Of a stretch of 64,000 nt of DNA, positions 53,518 to 63,352 are shown piece by piece; within the stretch, counting starts at the first letter, position 1, and each line of letters starts with the position of its first letter. The stretch comes from an uncultured Gemmataceae bacterium (GTDB taxonomy: Bacteria > Planctomycetota > Planctomycetia > Gemmatales > Gemmataceae). Below the pieces are notes generated by a model that was not told the origin of the DNA, made no database searches, and saw only the letters and a program-made list of their open reading frames with translations. The stretch spans positions 35,316-99,315 of the forward strand of contig CALDUY010000014.1 of NCBI GenBank assembly GCA_937923405.1. The letters are read 5' to 3'. A program made the translations under genes and the position numbers.

Positions 53518-56500
53518 ATGCCAGCTCCCTCCGAGCGGTCGCGTAACCGCTTCTTCGCTGCTCGCCGTCGGCTGAACCTCGAACGGCTAGAGGATCGCTT
53601 TGCCCCGGCAAATCTGACATTAACGAGTATTGAACTCGTCGATGGCTTTCATCAACCCATTGCCGCGCCGGTGCTAGGCCAGCAGGTGCTTCTCCGAGCG
53701 ACGGTCACCTCGGACGGCTTGACTGGGTCGGAAGAGTACATCGTCCGCTTCACGGTAGATGGCATCTCGCTGGATTCGGCCACGCTGACCAGCACGACCG
53801 GTTCGTTCACGCTCACCCAAGCCACCATCTTCGCCTCGGAGGGGTTGAAGACCGCCACCGTCACCGTCGATGCCACCAATGCGGTCGAGGAAGACAACGA
53901 GGACGACAACACGCTGACTCTGGAGTTCACCCCCGTCGCACCGGATACGCTGCCGTCGAAGTTTGTCTTCCCAGTGACCGGCACGCCGAACGTCGACTTC
54001 GCCATCAACAACTACGTCGATGTCGATCCGCGACCAGGGCAGCGTGCGGACTATCGCGGTGGTCCGTTCCAAAACGATGGCCACGACGCCTGGGACATCA
54101 ACGCCGTGGACTTCTCGGCGCAAGATGCCGGCGTTCCCATCGTCGCCGCCGCCGGAGGTATCGTCGTTCAGGTGGTCGATGGCAACTTCGACCGCGAAAC
54201 CACGACGACCAATCGACCAGCCAACCTCGTAGTGATCGATCACGGCAACGGCTGGCGGACGACGTATCTGCATCTGGCGGCCAACTCGATCGTGGTGCAG
54301 GTCGGTCAGGAAGTACAGCAAGGGCAACTGTTGGGGTTGATGGGATCGTCGGGCAACAGCACCGCGCCGCATCTGCATTGGGGCGTGTTCTATCGCGGAG
54401 CGGCGGTCGAGACCGGCTTGGCTCTACAGGATTACTGGATCTCGCCGCCGGTGTATCAGGGCGATGCGCCGCCGACGGTCATGAAGTCCGGCATCAGCAA
54501 CTACAACCCGACGTCGGAACTCGGCGAAGGACCGTCCGACGTGCGTGTCTTCCCCACGGCACAGAACTGGAGCGTCTTTTATTGGTATCACGTTTCCAAC
54601 TACCGCGCGAATAGTCAGGTGCAAGTTGTCTGGTATCGGCCCGATGGAACGGTCTTCACGACCTCCTCACACGAGCCAAACTTCCAGCAACCCAGCCGGT
54701 GGCAATGGACGATTGGCACCAACTGGAAGTCGATGACCGGCACCTGGCAAGTGGCCCTGTTCGTCGATGGCACGGAGATCGATCGGCAGGCCTTCGAGGT
54801 CGTCGCCTCGGGGGGCACACCAGAGATCGCCCTTCGCCAGGGCAGCACCTACATCGTCGACAATCGAATAACGCCGCTCAACTTCGGCTCGGTCGCGGCA
54901 GGTGGAACAGCGATAACTCGGACCTTTATCATCAGCAATCTTGGCTCCGTGCCACTGACCCTGAATAATCTCCAGCTGCCGACTGGCTTCTCATTGGCGT
55001 CGATTTTCCCCCAGGCCCTGGGAGCCAACAGTTCGGCCACATTCGACCTTCGCCTGGATACGGCAGTGATCGGCTTCAAGTTCGGCGAGGTGCGGGTCAC
55101 GACCAACGACAGCGACGAGCCGTTGTTCAGCTTCCTGATTCAGGGGACGGTGACTGGCACCCCTCCGACGGGCACTCCAGTGCTGACGCTCAGCAACGTG
55201 GCGGTGGCCTACGGCCACGGCAAAGCTCCCGTAGTGATCGATGGCAACGCCGACCTCGCCGACAGCGATGCGACAACGTGGAACAACACGACGCTGCGCG
55301 TGGCGGTGCTGGCCAACGCCAGCAGTTTCGATCGGCTGGCCATCCGTAATCAGGGCGTGCTAGAGGGACAGGTCGGCGTCTCGGGCAACTCAGTGACGTT
55401 CGGCGGCGTGGTCGTCGGCACGTTCAGTGGCGGCCAGGGCAGCACGCCTCTGGTCCTCAACTTCGGTCCCAATGCCACCTTCACCGCTGTTCGAGCCGTG
55501 CTGCGCAACCTGACCTACGCCAATTTGTCAAACACACCCGACACCCGGCCGCGCTTCCTCGGCTTGACTTTTACCGACTCAACCGGACGCACGAGCAACC
55601 TGGTCGTGCGACGAGTGAGCAGCACGCCGGTTCCGCTCAACGACGCTCCGGTGCTGAACCCAGCGTTGGTCGGGCATTTCCCGGAGATCGACGAAGATGA
55701 GGTTCCCGCTGGCACCAGCGTAGCGACGCTACTAGCCAACAGCGTCACCGATCGAGATCGGCTCCAGGCGATTGGCCTGGCTGTTCTGGGCACGACAGGC
55801 ACGTTTGGGCAGTGGCAATACTCACTCGATGCCGGCGCGAGCTGGCAGCTGATCGGCAACGTCTCCGCCGAGTCGGCCTTGCTGTTGGGACCGGATGCTC
55901 TGATCCGCTTTGTTCCGCTGCCCGACGAGAACGGTACGGCAACGATCAGCTACCGCGCTTGGGACGGCACCACAGGTACCGAGGGGGCGCGTGTCGATCT
56001 GTCGGAGGTCGTGGGAGGCGGCACCTCCGCGTTCAGTCAGGCCACGGCCACCTCCAACGCCGTCGTCCATCCGGTGAACGATCCGCCAACCTTTACTCCG
56101 GGGCCGGACATTTTCGTTGAAAAGAACTCACCGTTGCAAACCTTCCCAGGTTGGGCCACGGCTATTAGTCCGGGACCAGACAACGAGTCGCATCAGACTG
56201 TCGAGTTTCTCGTTACGGTCGATCAGCCGGAATTGTTCGTCGTGTTGCCGAGCCTCACTCCGACGGGAACGCTGACATTCCAATCAGCGTTCAATGCCGT
56301 CGGAGTCGTGGAAGTGACCGTCGTCCTTCGCGACTCAGAAGGAGCGATGAGCGAACCGGTAACGTTCCAGATCACGATTATTCCGGTCAATGCCGCTCCT
56401 GTCCTGACACCGTTCGAGTTCGAGTTGACCTCGACGGCTCCGTTTACGGTAGCGAGTCTGCTGGGCGACAACGTCAGCGATCCGGACGACGACGCAGTTG

Positions 56501-59500
56501 AAGGCATCGCCATCGTCAGCGTGAGCCGAACCAGCGGCGACTGGCAATACTCGCTGGACGGCGGAATCACCTGGCTGACACTCTCGACGGCCTCGCTGGC
56601 TAAAGCTCGGCTGCTGCGAGCCACCGATCTGCTCCGCTTCACTCCCGATCTGCCGAACGCCGGCTTCGGCGTGATGCACTTCCACGCCTGGGATCAGACG
56701 CTGGGGGTGGCTGGCGGAACGGCGGACCTCAGCGGGCCCGGCGCGACAGGTGGCAAGACGCCGTTCAGCGTGGCCTCGGCCTCGGTGTCGATCTTCCTGG
56801 GCAAAGGCGTGCTGGGATTGGACGAAGATCCGGCGTTCATCAGCGGCGGCTTCGTGGCTCAGCTGCTGCGTAGCGACGTGGTGGACATCGACGTTGGCGC
56901 GGTGCAAGGCGTCGCTCTGGTGGGCGGCACTCAAGGTGCGGAAGGGCACTGGGAGTTCTCTTTGGACGGCGCGACCACCTGGCAGCCCACAGGACCGTTC
57001 TCCTCTGAGAAGGCCTTACTGCTGCGAGCCTCCGACGCGATCCGCTTCGTTCCAGCTCCGAACTGGCACGGCTTCTTCCAGCTGATTTACCACGCCTGGG
57101 ATCAGACATCCGGCGTGCCGGGCGGCTTCGCTGATCTTAGCAAACCCGGCGCAACCGGCGGGCACACCTCATTCAGCGTCGAGACGTTGTCTTACAAAGA
57201 TGTTGTCCTTCCGGTGAATGATCGTCCGGAACTGGCTCCCGGACACGTCAACCTGCCGACCGTTCCCGTGGGCACGGTCAACCCGGTAGGACTGCCGCTC
57301 AGCTTGATCCTGCAGGACCGCACCTTCGACGTGGACGGCGACCCCGTGGGACTGGCGATCACTCAGGCCGACGGTCCAGGCACCTGGCAGTTCTCGCTGG
57401 ATGGCGGAACAACCTGGGAAGCGGTTGGAGAAGTCTCGAACCAGGCTGCCCGCGTGCTGCCACCGGAGGCCCTGATTCGCTTCGTTCCGGGAGCGGGCTA
57501 TATCATCACGAGCAAAGCGACGCTGACCTACCGTGGTTGGGACGGTACCGAGGGCCAGGCAGGCGGGCTAATTAATGTCAATACCACGCTATCGGTCAGT
57601 CTCGACGAAGGCACCGCCTCACTGGGACCGAACACTCGACCAACCCTCGCGATCGCTCCCCTGCTGACGATCGCGCCGAATCGCCCCTTCACGGTGGCCG
57701 AGCTGCTCGGCAACGCCGTGACCGATCCCGACCCCAACAGCTTGCAAGGCATCGCCGTCGTCGGCGTCAGCGGCGCAGGATCGTGGCAATACTCGCTGGA
57801 TGGCGGGCAGACCTGGGAACCGTTGGTGGCCCTGACGGCGACCTCGGCGCGATTGTTCCGCCCCCAGGATCTACTTCGCTACCTACCTAAAAACAACGTC
57901 GCTCAGGGTCGGCTGGTCTATCGGGCCTGGGATCAGACTCACGGCACAGCGGGACAGCTAGACAACCCGTTGGCCGAGGGGGTGACCGCCTACAGCGACG
58001 AAGTGCAGGTCGCGGTCGTGAACGCGGCCCCGGTGCTGAACTTCCGCCGAGTGCGTCACTTCCCGCCGCGCAACCAGGGAGCCGGCCCCGGATTGGGCGT
58101 GCAGGTGCGGCAACTATTGGCCGACGCCGTGCGCGACAACGGCGTTGTCGATCCACGCGGCATCGCCATCGTCACGGCCAACCCCCCGGAGGGCGGACGC
58201 TGGGAAGTGTCGTTCGACAACGGCCAAACTTGGGAGGAACTCGGCGCTGTGTCGGTCACTCAAGCCCGTCTCCTGCGGTTGCTCGATCGCATCCGCTTCG
58301 TCGCCCCGCCCAGCTTCGCTGGCTCTGTCTTCCTGATCTACCACGCCTGGGATCAGTCCAGCGGCACCGCCGGCCAGTTCGCCGACCTTAGCACAGTGGG
58401 CGGGTCCACTCCGTTCAGTGCCACCCGAGCCAATGCCCGCTTGAACATCGTCGGCGCGCCGGTTCCGATCAACAATCGACCGACGATCGACACCAGTATT
58501 CCCGTCCAGCTACCCTCGATTGGTCCCGGACAGGTCACGCTCGGTGATCCGGCGCAACTGCTCCTCGTCGGAGCCAGTGATCCCGACCCAGGCACGATTC
58601 TGGGCGTCGCCGTCATCGCCACCAGTACCGAGGGAGGGGTCTGGCAGTATTCGCTCGATGGCGGGGCACGTTGGCAGAACGTTGGCGTGGTCACGCCGGG
58701 CATGGGGCTGTTGTTGCGACCGGGGGATCGCCTCCGTTTCCGTCCTGATCCGGGCTTCGCCGGCATCGTCCAACTCGCCTTCCGCGCTTGGGACCGCACC
58801 GATGGATTACCAGGACAGAAGGTGCCGACGGGGGGCATGGCGTTCAGCGTCGAACCAATGATGGCGACACTAGCAGTTAACACCGCGCCGGTCTTGGATA
58901 CAACGCCGACCCCGACCTTGCCCAACATTCTGGAGGACGAGACCGACCCCGAAGGCGCGACTATCGCTTCGCTGCTGGGCACCGCCGTCACTGATCCCGA
59001 CCCCGGCGCGTTGCTGGGAGCGGCCATCGTGGGCACTACCGGCCAGGGAACCTGGGAATACTCGCTGGATGGCGGGTTGAATTGGCTCGCTATTGGGTCG
59101 CGTTCGCTTGGCTCGGCGCTGCTCTTGGGGGCAACCGACATGGTGCGCTTCGTCCCCGCGCCGAACTTCTTCGGCCAGGCCTCGATTCGCTATCACGCCT
59201 GGGATCAGACGCGGCATCGGGTCGGTGACATCGTCGCCCTCACCTTGTTGGGAGGTAGCTCTCCCTTCAGCCTCGACGAAGAGACGGCACGAGTCACGAT
59301 TCTTCCGGTCAATGACCGACCTGTCCTGTCGCCAGTCGTGGCCACGATTCTGACGCCGATGCGGCCTGGAACCACCACGTTCCCGGTCAACTCGGTCTCG
59401 GCTCTGCTGGACGGCATCGTCAGCGATCCCGACCCCGGCACGCAGTTTGGCGTGGCCATCATCGGGCAAACCGGAGGGACAACCGGAGCCTGGCAATACT

Positions 59501-59763
59501 CGCTGGACGGCGGATTGAACTGGCTGACGATGGGCAATCTCACGCCCAACGCCGCTCTGTTGCTCCGGGCCACTGACCTGATCCGCTATGTTCCCAATCC
59601 GAACTTCCACGGACGAGCAACCCTCACCTACCTGGCCTGGGACCGCACCCAGGGACAGGCGGGACAACTGTTCAACACGCTGGGACCGGCGGCGGATGCC
59701 TTCAGTTTGGAACAGAACGTGGCCTATGTTCCGGTCAATCACGCCCCCGAACTGCGTGTGTGA
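53518..59763 (+). CDS. Giant secreted repeat protein with M23 peptidase domain (2081 aa)
   Basis: The N-terminus carries the planctomycete LERLEDR motif (about residues 21-27) used by exported giant proteins. A CARDB-like domain (30-150) is followed by an M23 (LytM) peptidase domain (about 180-305: AGGIVVQVVDGN, TYLHLAANSIV, APHLHWGVF), where the HLH pair is present but the first zinc ligand is not obvious. An ASPM/SPD-2/Hydin-type domain (about 445-545) leads into nine copies of a module with W-Q-Y-S-L-D-G-G near residues 767, 1009, 1145, 1291, 1423, 1562, 1708, 1845 and 1992, each followed by RFVP and WD-type ends. The last copies are cadherin-like. A surface adhesin or matrix protein with cell-wall or protein-cleaving activity is the likely role. 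AGGAAGA precedes the ATG. Confidence 0.85.
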   Translation: MPAPSERSRNRFFAARRRLNLERLEDRFAPANLTLTSIELVDGFHQPIAAPVLGQQVLLRATVTSDGLTGSEEYIVRFTVDGISLDSATLTSTTGSFTLTQATIFASEGLKTATVTVDATNAVEEDNEDDNTLTLEFTPVAPDTLPSKFVFPVTGTPNVDFAINNYVDVDPRPGQRADYRGGPFQNDGHDAWDINAVDFSAQDAGVPIVAAAGGIVVQVVDGNFDRETTTTNRPANLVVIDHGNGWRTTYLHLAANSIVVQVGQEVQQGQLLGLMGSSGNSTAPHLHWGVFYRGAAVETGLALQDYWISPPVYQGDAPPTVMKSGISNYNPTSELGEGPSDVRVFPTAQNWSVFYWYHVSNYRANSQVQVVWYRPDGTVFTTSSHEPNFQQPSRWQWTIGTNWKSMTGTWQVALFVDGTEIDRQAFEVVASGGTPEIALRQGSTYIVDNRITPLNFGSVAAGGTAITRTFIISNLGSVPLTLNNLQLPTGFSLASIFPQALGANSSATFDLRLDTAVIGFKFGEVRVTTNDSDEPLFSFLIQGTVTGTPPTGTPVLTLSNVAVAYGHGKAPVVIDGNADLADSDATTWNNTTLRVAVLANASSFDRLAIRNQGVLEGQVGVSGNSVTFGGVVVGTFSGGQGSTPLVLNFGPNATFTAVRAVLRNLTYANLSNTPDTRPRFLGLTFTDSTGRTSNLVVRRVSSTPVPLNDAPVLNPALVGHFPEIDEDEVPAGTSVATLLANSVTDRDRLQAIGLAVLGTTGTFGQWQYSLDAGASWQLIGNVSAESALLLGPDALIRFVPLPDENGTATISYRAWDGTTGTEGARVDLSEVVGGGTSAFSQATATSNAVVHPVNDPPTFTPGPDIFVEKNSPLQTFPGWATAISPGPDNESHQTVEFLVTVDQPELFVVLPSLTPTGTLTFQSAFNAVGVVEVTVVLRDSEGAMSEPVTFQITIIPVNAAPVLTPFEFELTSTAPFTVASLLGDNVSDPDDDAVEGIAIVSVSRTSGDWQYSLDGGITWLTLSTASLAKARLLRATDLLRFTPDLPNAGFGVMHFHAWDQTLGVAGGTADLSGPGATGGKTPFSVASASVSIFLGKGVLGLDEDPAFISGGFVAQLLRSDVVDIDVGAVQGVALVGGTQGAEGHWEFSLDGATTWQPTGPFSSEKALLLRASDAIRFVPAPNWHGFFQLIYHAWDQTSGVPGGFADLSKPGATGGHTSFSVETLSYKDVVLPVNDRPELAPGHVNLPTVPVGTVNPVGLPLSLILQDRTFDVDGDPVGLAITQADGPGTWQFSLDGGTTWEAVGEVSNQAARVLPPEALIRFVPGAGYIITSKATLTYRGWDGTEGQAGGLINVNTTLSVSLDEGTASLGPNTRPTLAIAPLLTIAPNRPFTVAELLGNAVTDPDPNSLQGIAVVGVSGAGSWQYSLDGGQTWEPLVALTATSARLFRPQDLLRYLPKNNVAQGRLVYRAWDQTHGTAGQLDNPLAEGVTAYSDEVQVAVVNAAPVLNFRRVRHFPPRNQGAGPGLGVQVRQLLADAVRDNGVVDPRGIAIVTANPPEGGRWEVSFDNGQTWEELGAVSVTQARLLRLLDRIRFVAPPSFAGSVFLIYHAWDQSSGTAGQFADLSTVGGSTPFSATRANARLNIVGAPVPINNRPTIDTSIPVQLPSIGPGQVTLGDPAQLLLVGASDPDPGTILGVAVIATSTEGGVWQYSLDGGARWQNVGVVTPGMGLLLRPGDRLRFRPDPGFAGIVQLAFRAWDRTDGLPGQKVPTGGMAFSVEPMMATLAVNTAPVLDTTPTPTLPNILEDETDPEGATIASLLGTAVTDPDPGALLGAAIVGTTGQGTWEYSLDGGLNWLAIGSRSLGSALLLGATDMVRFVPAPNFFGQASIRYHAWDQTRHRVGDIVALTLLGGSSPFSLDEETARVTILPVNDRPVLSPVVATILTPMRPGTTTFPVNSVSALLDGIVSDPDPGTQFGVAIIGQTGGTTGAWQYSLDGGLNWLTMGNLTPNAALLLRATDLIRYVPNPNFHGRATLTYLAWDRTQGQAGQLFNTLGPAADAFSLEQNVAYVPVNHAPELRV

Positions 59764-59780
59764 AACTCCTAAAATGACCA

Positions 59781-59813
59781 CGAGCCGTCACTCACTCTTG
59801 CGAGGACGGCTCG
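59781..59813. terminator. Hairpin between convergent genes
   Basis: CGAGCCGTC (59781-59789) and GACGGCTCG (59805-59813) pair exactly around a 15-nt loop, between the convergent 3' ends of the giant protein gene and the TPR lipoprotein gene. A short T-rich stretch follows on the plus strand. Probably a bidirectional terminator. Confidence 0.65.
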
Positions 59814-59829
59814 TTGGGTTATTCTGGCC

Positions 59830-60771
59830 TTACTTCTTCTTGGGAACCACCGGCAGCGGCGGCATCCGGACTGGCTTGCTGCTCACCTGCTCGCCGTGGT
59901 TGGCCGACACTGAAGCCACTGTCACGACCGGTCCGGACTCCTCATGCAGCGGAGCCGTCGTCGTCGCCTGAATGATCGTCGGAGCTTCTGCTTCGTTCGA
60001 CGAGGTTTCGCTTGTCTCGGTCTGGTAGGCCACGGCGTGGATGCGTGCTTTCGACTTGGCAGTGCCGTTCAGCTCGGCGATGAATTCGCGCAAGCCGGGC
60101 AGGTTGGGATCCTTGGCCAAGGCGATGGCGGCCAGTTGCTTGGCCATATCGGGGTGGTTCATGTGCCGCATCAACCGAGCCAGATCGTAGTTGGCCTTCG
60201 CTTCCCCATTGACCTGCGTCAAGATCTCCAGGCTCTCCTGAAGACGACCGGCACGGCCAAGCGTGTAACCCAGCGTGGTCAGATAAGCCCGGTTACCAGG
60301 ATTAAGTTCGCAGGCCTTCCGGAAGCTAGTGATGCTATCGTTCCACTGCTTCATGCGACACTGACACAGGCCGAGATCGTACCACAAGTTCGCGTTGGTC
60401 GGGGCAATCTGCAACGCCTGCTGAAAGGTCTGGACAGCAGCTGCATACTCTTCGCCGGCGTGTTGGATGCGTGCCATGGACACATAGGCGGGCAGATACT
60501 TCGGATCGGTCTCGATGGCCCGTTGATAGGTCAGCTTGGCTTCTTCACGAGCTAATCGTTTTTGTTCGGGAGTCTTGTCTGGAGCAAAGGCCGCCGTAGC
60601 AAGCATGTCCCCAAAGGCCACATAAGTCGGGGCCTTGTGCAGGACGGCCCCGGAAGCATCAGTGGGTGGATCCGCGCCGAACTGCGGCTTTTGAACGGAT
60701 TTTGTATGTGTGCAGCCGCTGGTCCAAACCAACAGACCGAGAATCAGCAACGCGAAGGTGTGACCCTTCAT
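59830..60771 (-). CDS. TPR lipoprotein, TadD-like
   Basis: A 313-residue protein with a lipoprotein signal (ALLILGLLVWTSGC, lipobox ending at Cys20) and at least three tetratricopeptide repeats (about 85-200: PAYVSMARIQHAGEEYAAAV; ANLWYDLGLCQCRMKQWNDS; RAYLTTLGYTLGRAGRLQES), then a Pro/Thr/Val-rich tail ending in PKKK. In Tad systems the TPR lipoprotein TadD helps pilus assembly; its position at the end of an operon with an AAA+ ATPase and a TadC-like protein fits. The tail is unusual for TadD. It could also be a general planctomycete TPR lipoprotein. Confidence 0.75.
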   Translation of the reverse strand: MKGHTFALLILGLLVWTSGCTHTKSVQKPQFGADPPTDASGAVLHKAPTYVAFGDMLATAAFAPDKTPEQKRLAREEAKLTYQRAIETDPKYLPAYVSMARIQHAGEEYAAAVQTFQQALQIAPTNANLWYDLGLCQCRMKQWNDSITSFRKACELNPGNRAYLTTLGYTLGRAGRLQESLEILTQVNGEAKANYDLARLMRHMNHPDMAKQLAAIALAKDPNLPGLREFIAELNGTAKSKARIHAVAYQTETSETSSNEAEAPTIIQATTTAPLHEESGPVVTVASVSANHGEQVSSKPVRMPPLPVVPKKK

Positions 60772-60842
60772 GGCGGTCCCCCCAATGCAGGCGTTCGCCG
60801 GCCCGATGGGAACCGCCGGGCGACATTGGCGGCGGGGCCGTT

Positions 60843-62192
60843 TTAGACGAACTCGCGAATAAAACTGTTTGCCGCGTCGATCATCAGTTGCTTATTCAGT
60901 TGGACAGGTATCCGTCTAAATCGGCAAATCGAAGCAACCGTCTCCAGCAAATCTCGACAATCACTAGCTCGCGGACTCCGCCCTCGGTTGTAATAGCGGT
61001 CGTACAGGTACTCGATGGCGTCCGGGCAAGGGGTCATGCCCAGTTTCTTGGCGTAGTTGTTAAAGATCCGTTCGTAGATATCGCGCTCCGGAGCCTTGAT
61101 CTCCACCTTATGCCGCATGCGGCGAAGGAAGGCGTCATCGACGAGATCCTTCGGATCCAGGTTCGTCGAGAACATCGTCAACTGCTCGAAGGGAACCTGG
61201 AACTTCTGTCCCGAGGCGAGAGTGAGATAATCCACGCGGTTTTCCAAGGGAACGATCCACCGATTGAGCAGTTCCTTGGGCGAGCACAGCTGTCGACCAA
61301 AGTCGTCGATCAGGAAGACGCCGCCGTTGGCCTTGACGTGCATCGGAGCCTGATAAAACTGCGACTCCGCGCTGTACTTTAGATCGAGCATGTCGAGATT
61401 CAATTCCCCACCCGTGATGATGACGGGCCGTTTTACCCGCACCCAACGCATGTCGACCGTGCCAGTGTTCAAAAGACGTCGAATCGTCGCCTCGTTGTCT
61501 TCCATGCGATCTTCAACGTCATTCTCGGCTCGCTCATGAATGGCCTGATCGTACAGGGTGATGATGCTCCCCTCGGCCATAAACGCATAGGGGATGTAGA
61601 TTTCGCCACCCGATGTGTTCATGAAGTTGCCGATCGACTGAGCGATCGCCGTCTTACCATTGCCCGGGGGACCGTAAATAAAGACCGACTTGCCGCTGAC
61701 GACAGCGGGGCCGATCGCATTGAACAAATCCTCGCTGACAACCAGATGACTGAAGGCGGCGCGGAGCGACTCCGGCGAGACATCGATCGCCGTCACTGCC
61801 TGGCGGTAGGTTTGTTCGACGTAGTCTTCCAGGGGCACCGGAGCCGGTCCCACATAGGCGCACATCTTGAACGCTTCCTGAGCGCGTCGTCGGCCCAGAT
61901 CGGTGAGATTGAAGCGATAACTGATCTTGCCGATCAGATCACCGCCCAGCACCTCGATGCACTTTTCGTGCTTGAGGAAGTTCAACGCTTCCTCGACCAC
62001 TTTGAACGGCAGACACAGCAACCGGGCCAGATCCAGGCCAAGCAGTCCGCCACGGGTATACAGCGTTCGCAGGATCATGTCGCTGAGGAAGCCCAGCGTC
62101 AGCCCTGTTTGTTGGAGCGATTCGGGCGCGCTGGGAGCCTCTGGAGCGCTACCGATGTCCCAATCGAGGTTGTTCATCTTAAGGTGATTCAC
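60843..62192 (-). CDS. AAA+ ATPase of a secretion-type operon
   Basis: A 449-residue protein with an N-terminal winged-helix-like region (about 40-130) and an AAA+ core: Walker A GPPGNGKT near residue 183, Walker B GGVFLIDDFGRQL, sensor-type NLDPKDLVDDAFLRRMRHK. It is not a TadA/GspE-type secretion ATPase, since it lacks the Asp and His boxes; it more closely resembles MoxR-like remodelling ATPases. A GTG at 62192 has GGAG 8 nt upstream and is chosen; an ATG at 62177 (MNNLDWDIG) lacks a site. It lies 71 bp before the TPR lipoprotein gene and 26 bp after the small membrane protein gene. Confidence 0.83.
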   Translation of the reverse strand: MNHLKMNNLDWDIGSAPEAPSAPESLQQTGLTLGFLSDMILRTLYTRGGLLGLDLARLLCLPFKVVEEALNFLKHEKCIEVLGGDLIGKISYRFNLTDLGRRRAQEAFKMCAYVGPAPVPLEDYVEQTYRQAVTAIDVSPESLRAAFSHLVVSEDLFNAIGPAVVSGKSVFIYGPPGNGKTAIAQSIGNFMNTSGGEIYIPYAFMAEGSIITLYDQAIHERAENDVEDRMEDNEATIRRLLNTGTVDMRWVRVKRPVIITGGELNLDMLDLKYSAESQFYQAPMHVKANGGVFLIDDFGRQLCSPKELLNRWIVPLENRVDYLTLASGQKFQVPFEQLTMFSTNLDPKDLVDDAFLRRMRHKVEIKAPERDIYERIFNNYAKKLGMTPCPDAIEYLYDRYYNRGRSPRASDCRDLLETVASICRFRRIPVQLNKQLMIDAANSFIREFV

Positions 62193-62218
62193 AGTTGCAA
62201 CTCCACCGTTGAAAGATC

Positions 62219-62491
62219 TCAGCGTCGAGGCGTCGTCGAAACGTCTGCGAATTTTTTCAGGATGATAAACAGGGCCAGACTCATGGCCACGATACAAACC
62301 TGGATTACTCGACTACGAGTGGCTAGACCCGAAAAGAAATTGGAGATTTTCCCTATAAATAATAGAGAAGAAGAGCCAAGCTCACCGGCCCAAAGCAGAT
62401 CGGGCCAAAGCAGCAAAACAGCGAGGACCAGCAAGGCGAGGTGGCCAGAAGAGCTTCGCGGCAAAAGAACTGGATAAAACAGAGCGTTCAT
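62219..62491 (-). CDS. Small two-helix membrane protein
   Basis: A 90-residue protein with a signal-like first helix (about 17-36, HLALLVLAVLLLWPDLLWAG) and a second helix (about 62-78, VIQVCIVAMSLALFIILKKF), the size and layout of TadB/TadC-adjacent or pilin-like small proteins, but no recognised family. GGAGAT precedes the ATG at 62491. Sits between the ATPase gene and the Cys/Gly-rich secreted protein gene in the same operon. Confidence 0.6.
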   Translation of the reverse strand: MNALFYPVLLPRSSSGHLALLVLAVLLLWPDLLWAGELGSSSLLFIGKISNFFSGLATRSRVIQVCIVAMSLALFIILKKFADVSTTPRR

Positions 62492-62561
62492 GGTGTCAAT
62501 CTCCAGGCTGCAGAGGCCGTGGGGAACGAGTGGCGCTCCCCACGGCGAGAGAATCCGAGGG

Positions 62562-63296
62562 TTAACGGCTGGCCGCGCCGCCGCTGCCGGCAAAGCCACC
62601 GACCGTGCCGACGGGGCCGGCGGCTCCACCGCCACCGCCACTGGTCGACAGGCCACCGCGGAACTTGGCGTACATCAACGGCACGGCAATGCTGGGGCCG
62701 AGCGTCGAGATCGACGGATCCGCCGGGTCGTGTACCAAGATTTGGAAATCCTGGCAGCGACCGGCATTGAGACCGATCAGGTACTTTTGCACTGCTGCCA
62801 CACGCAGCGAGTCGAGTTCTTGTCGCGCACCGGCGTAGCGCTCTGGGAAGTTCGCGTCGTACGGCAGATCCATCGCCGTCGCCAGGTACAAGGTACGATC
62901 GACTTCTGGACGACGCCGCGAGATGTACTGCAAATGGGCGATCCCCAGCCCGTTGAGTTGGTCGGTGCCCGGCTCGAACATGTGGTTCCAGATAGTTTGA
63001 TCGAGCACATGGCCATTCTGCACCTGGGGCGTCATGGCCCGATTCACGGCACGATGGGCGAGATTGTTGTAGCGTTGAAACCAGCAACGATCGTAGAGAT
63101 CCAGACACGAGTAGCCAGTGCGATCGTGGCCACAGGTCGCCTTGACTGTGCGGCCAGAGGGACCCCCACCGGTTGCACAATATCCAGTGGCACAAGACCC
63201 ACCGGAGCAGGTGCCGGTGGCGCATTGAGCTTGGACGGAGGCATGGCTCAAAGCCAGCCCCAGTAACGCCGCCGCCATTTGGATGGTTCCTTTCAT
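62562..63296 (-). CDS. Secreted Cys/Gly-rich protein
   Basis: A 244-residue protein with a signal peptide (MAAALLGLALSHASVQA) followed by a Cys/Gly-rich N-terminus (CATGTCSGGSCATGYCATGG, four-residue cysteine spacing), a central conserved-looking domain (YDRCWFQRYNNLAHRAVNRA, then QTIWNHMFEPGTDQL) and a Gly/Ala-rich tail. No family recognised. The position inside a Tad-type operon suggests a secreted or surface-attached substrate. ATG 63296 (GGGAGAAG upstream) is preferred to 63314. Confidence 0.65.
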   Translation of the reverse strand: MKGTIQMAAALLGLALSHASVQAQCATGTCSGGSCATGYCATGGGPSGRTVKATCGHDRTGYSCLDLYDRCWFQRYNNLAHRAVNRAMTPQVQNGHVLDQTIWNHMFEPGTDQLNGLGIAHLQYISRRRPEVDRTLYLATAMDLPYDANFPERYAGARQELDSLRVAAVQKYLIGLNAGRCQDFQILVHDPADPSISTLGPSIAVPLMYAKFRGGLSTSGGGGGAAGPVGTVGGFAGSGGAASR

Positions 63297-63352
63297 CCGA
63301 CTTCTCCCTTCCATGTGTCAGCCCCCCTCTCCAGACCCAACTGGATCTAGCT

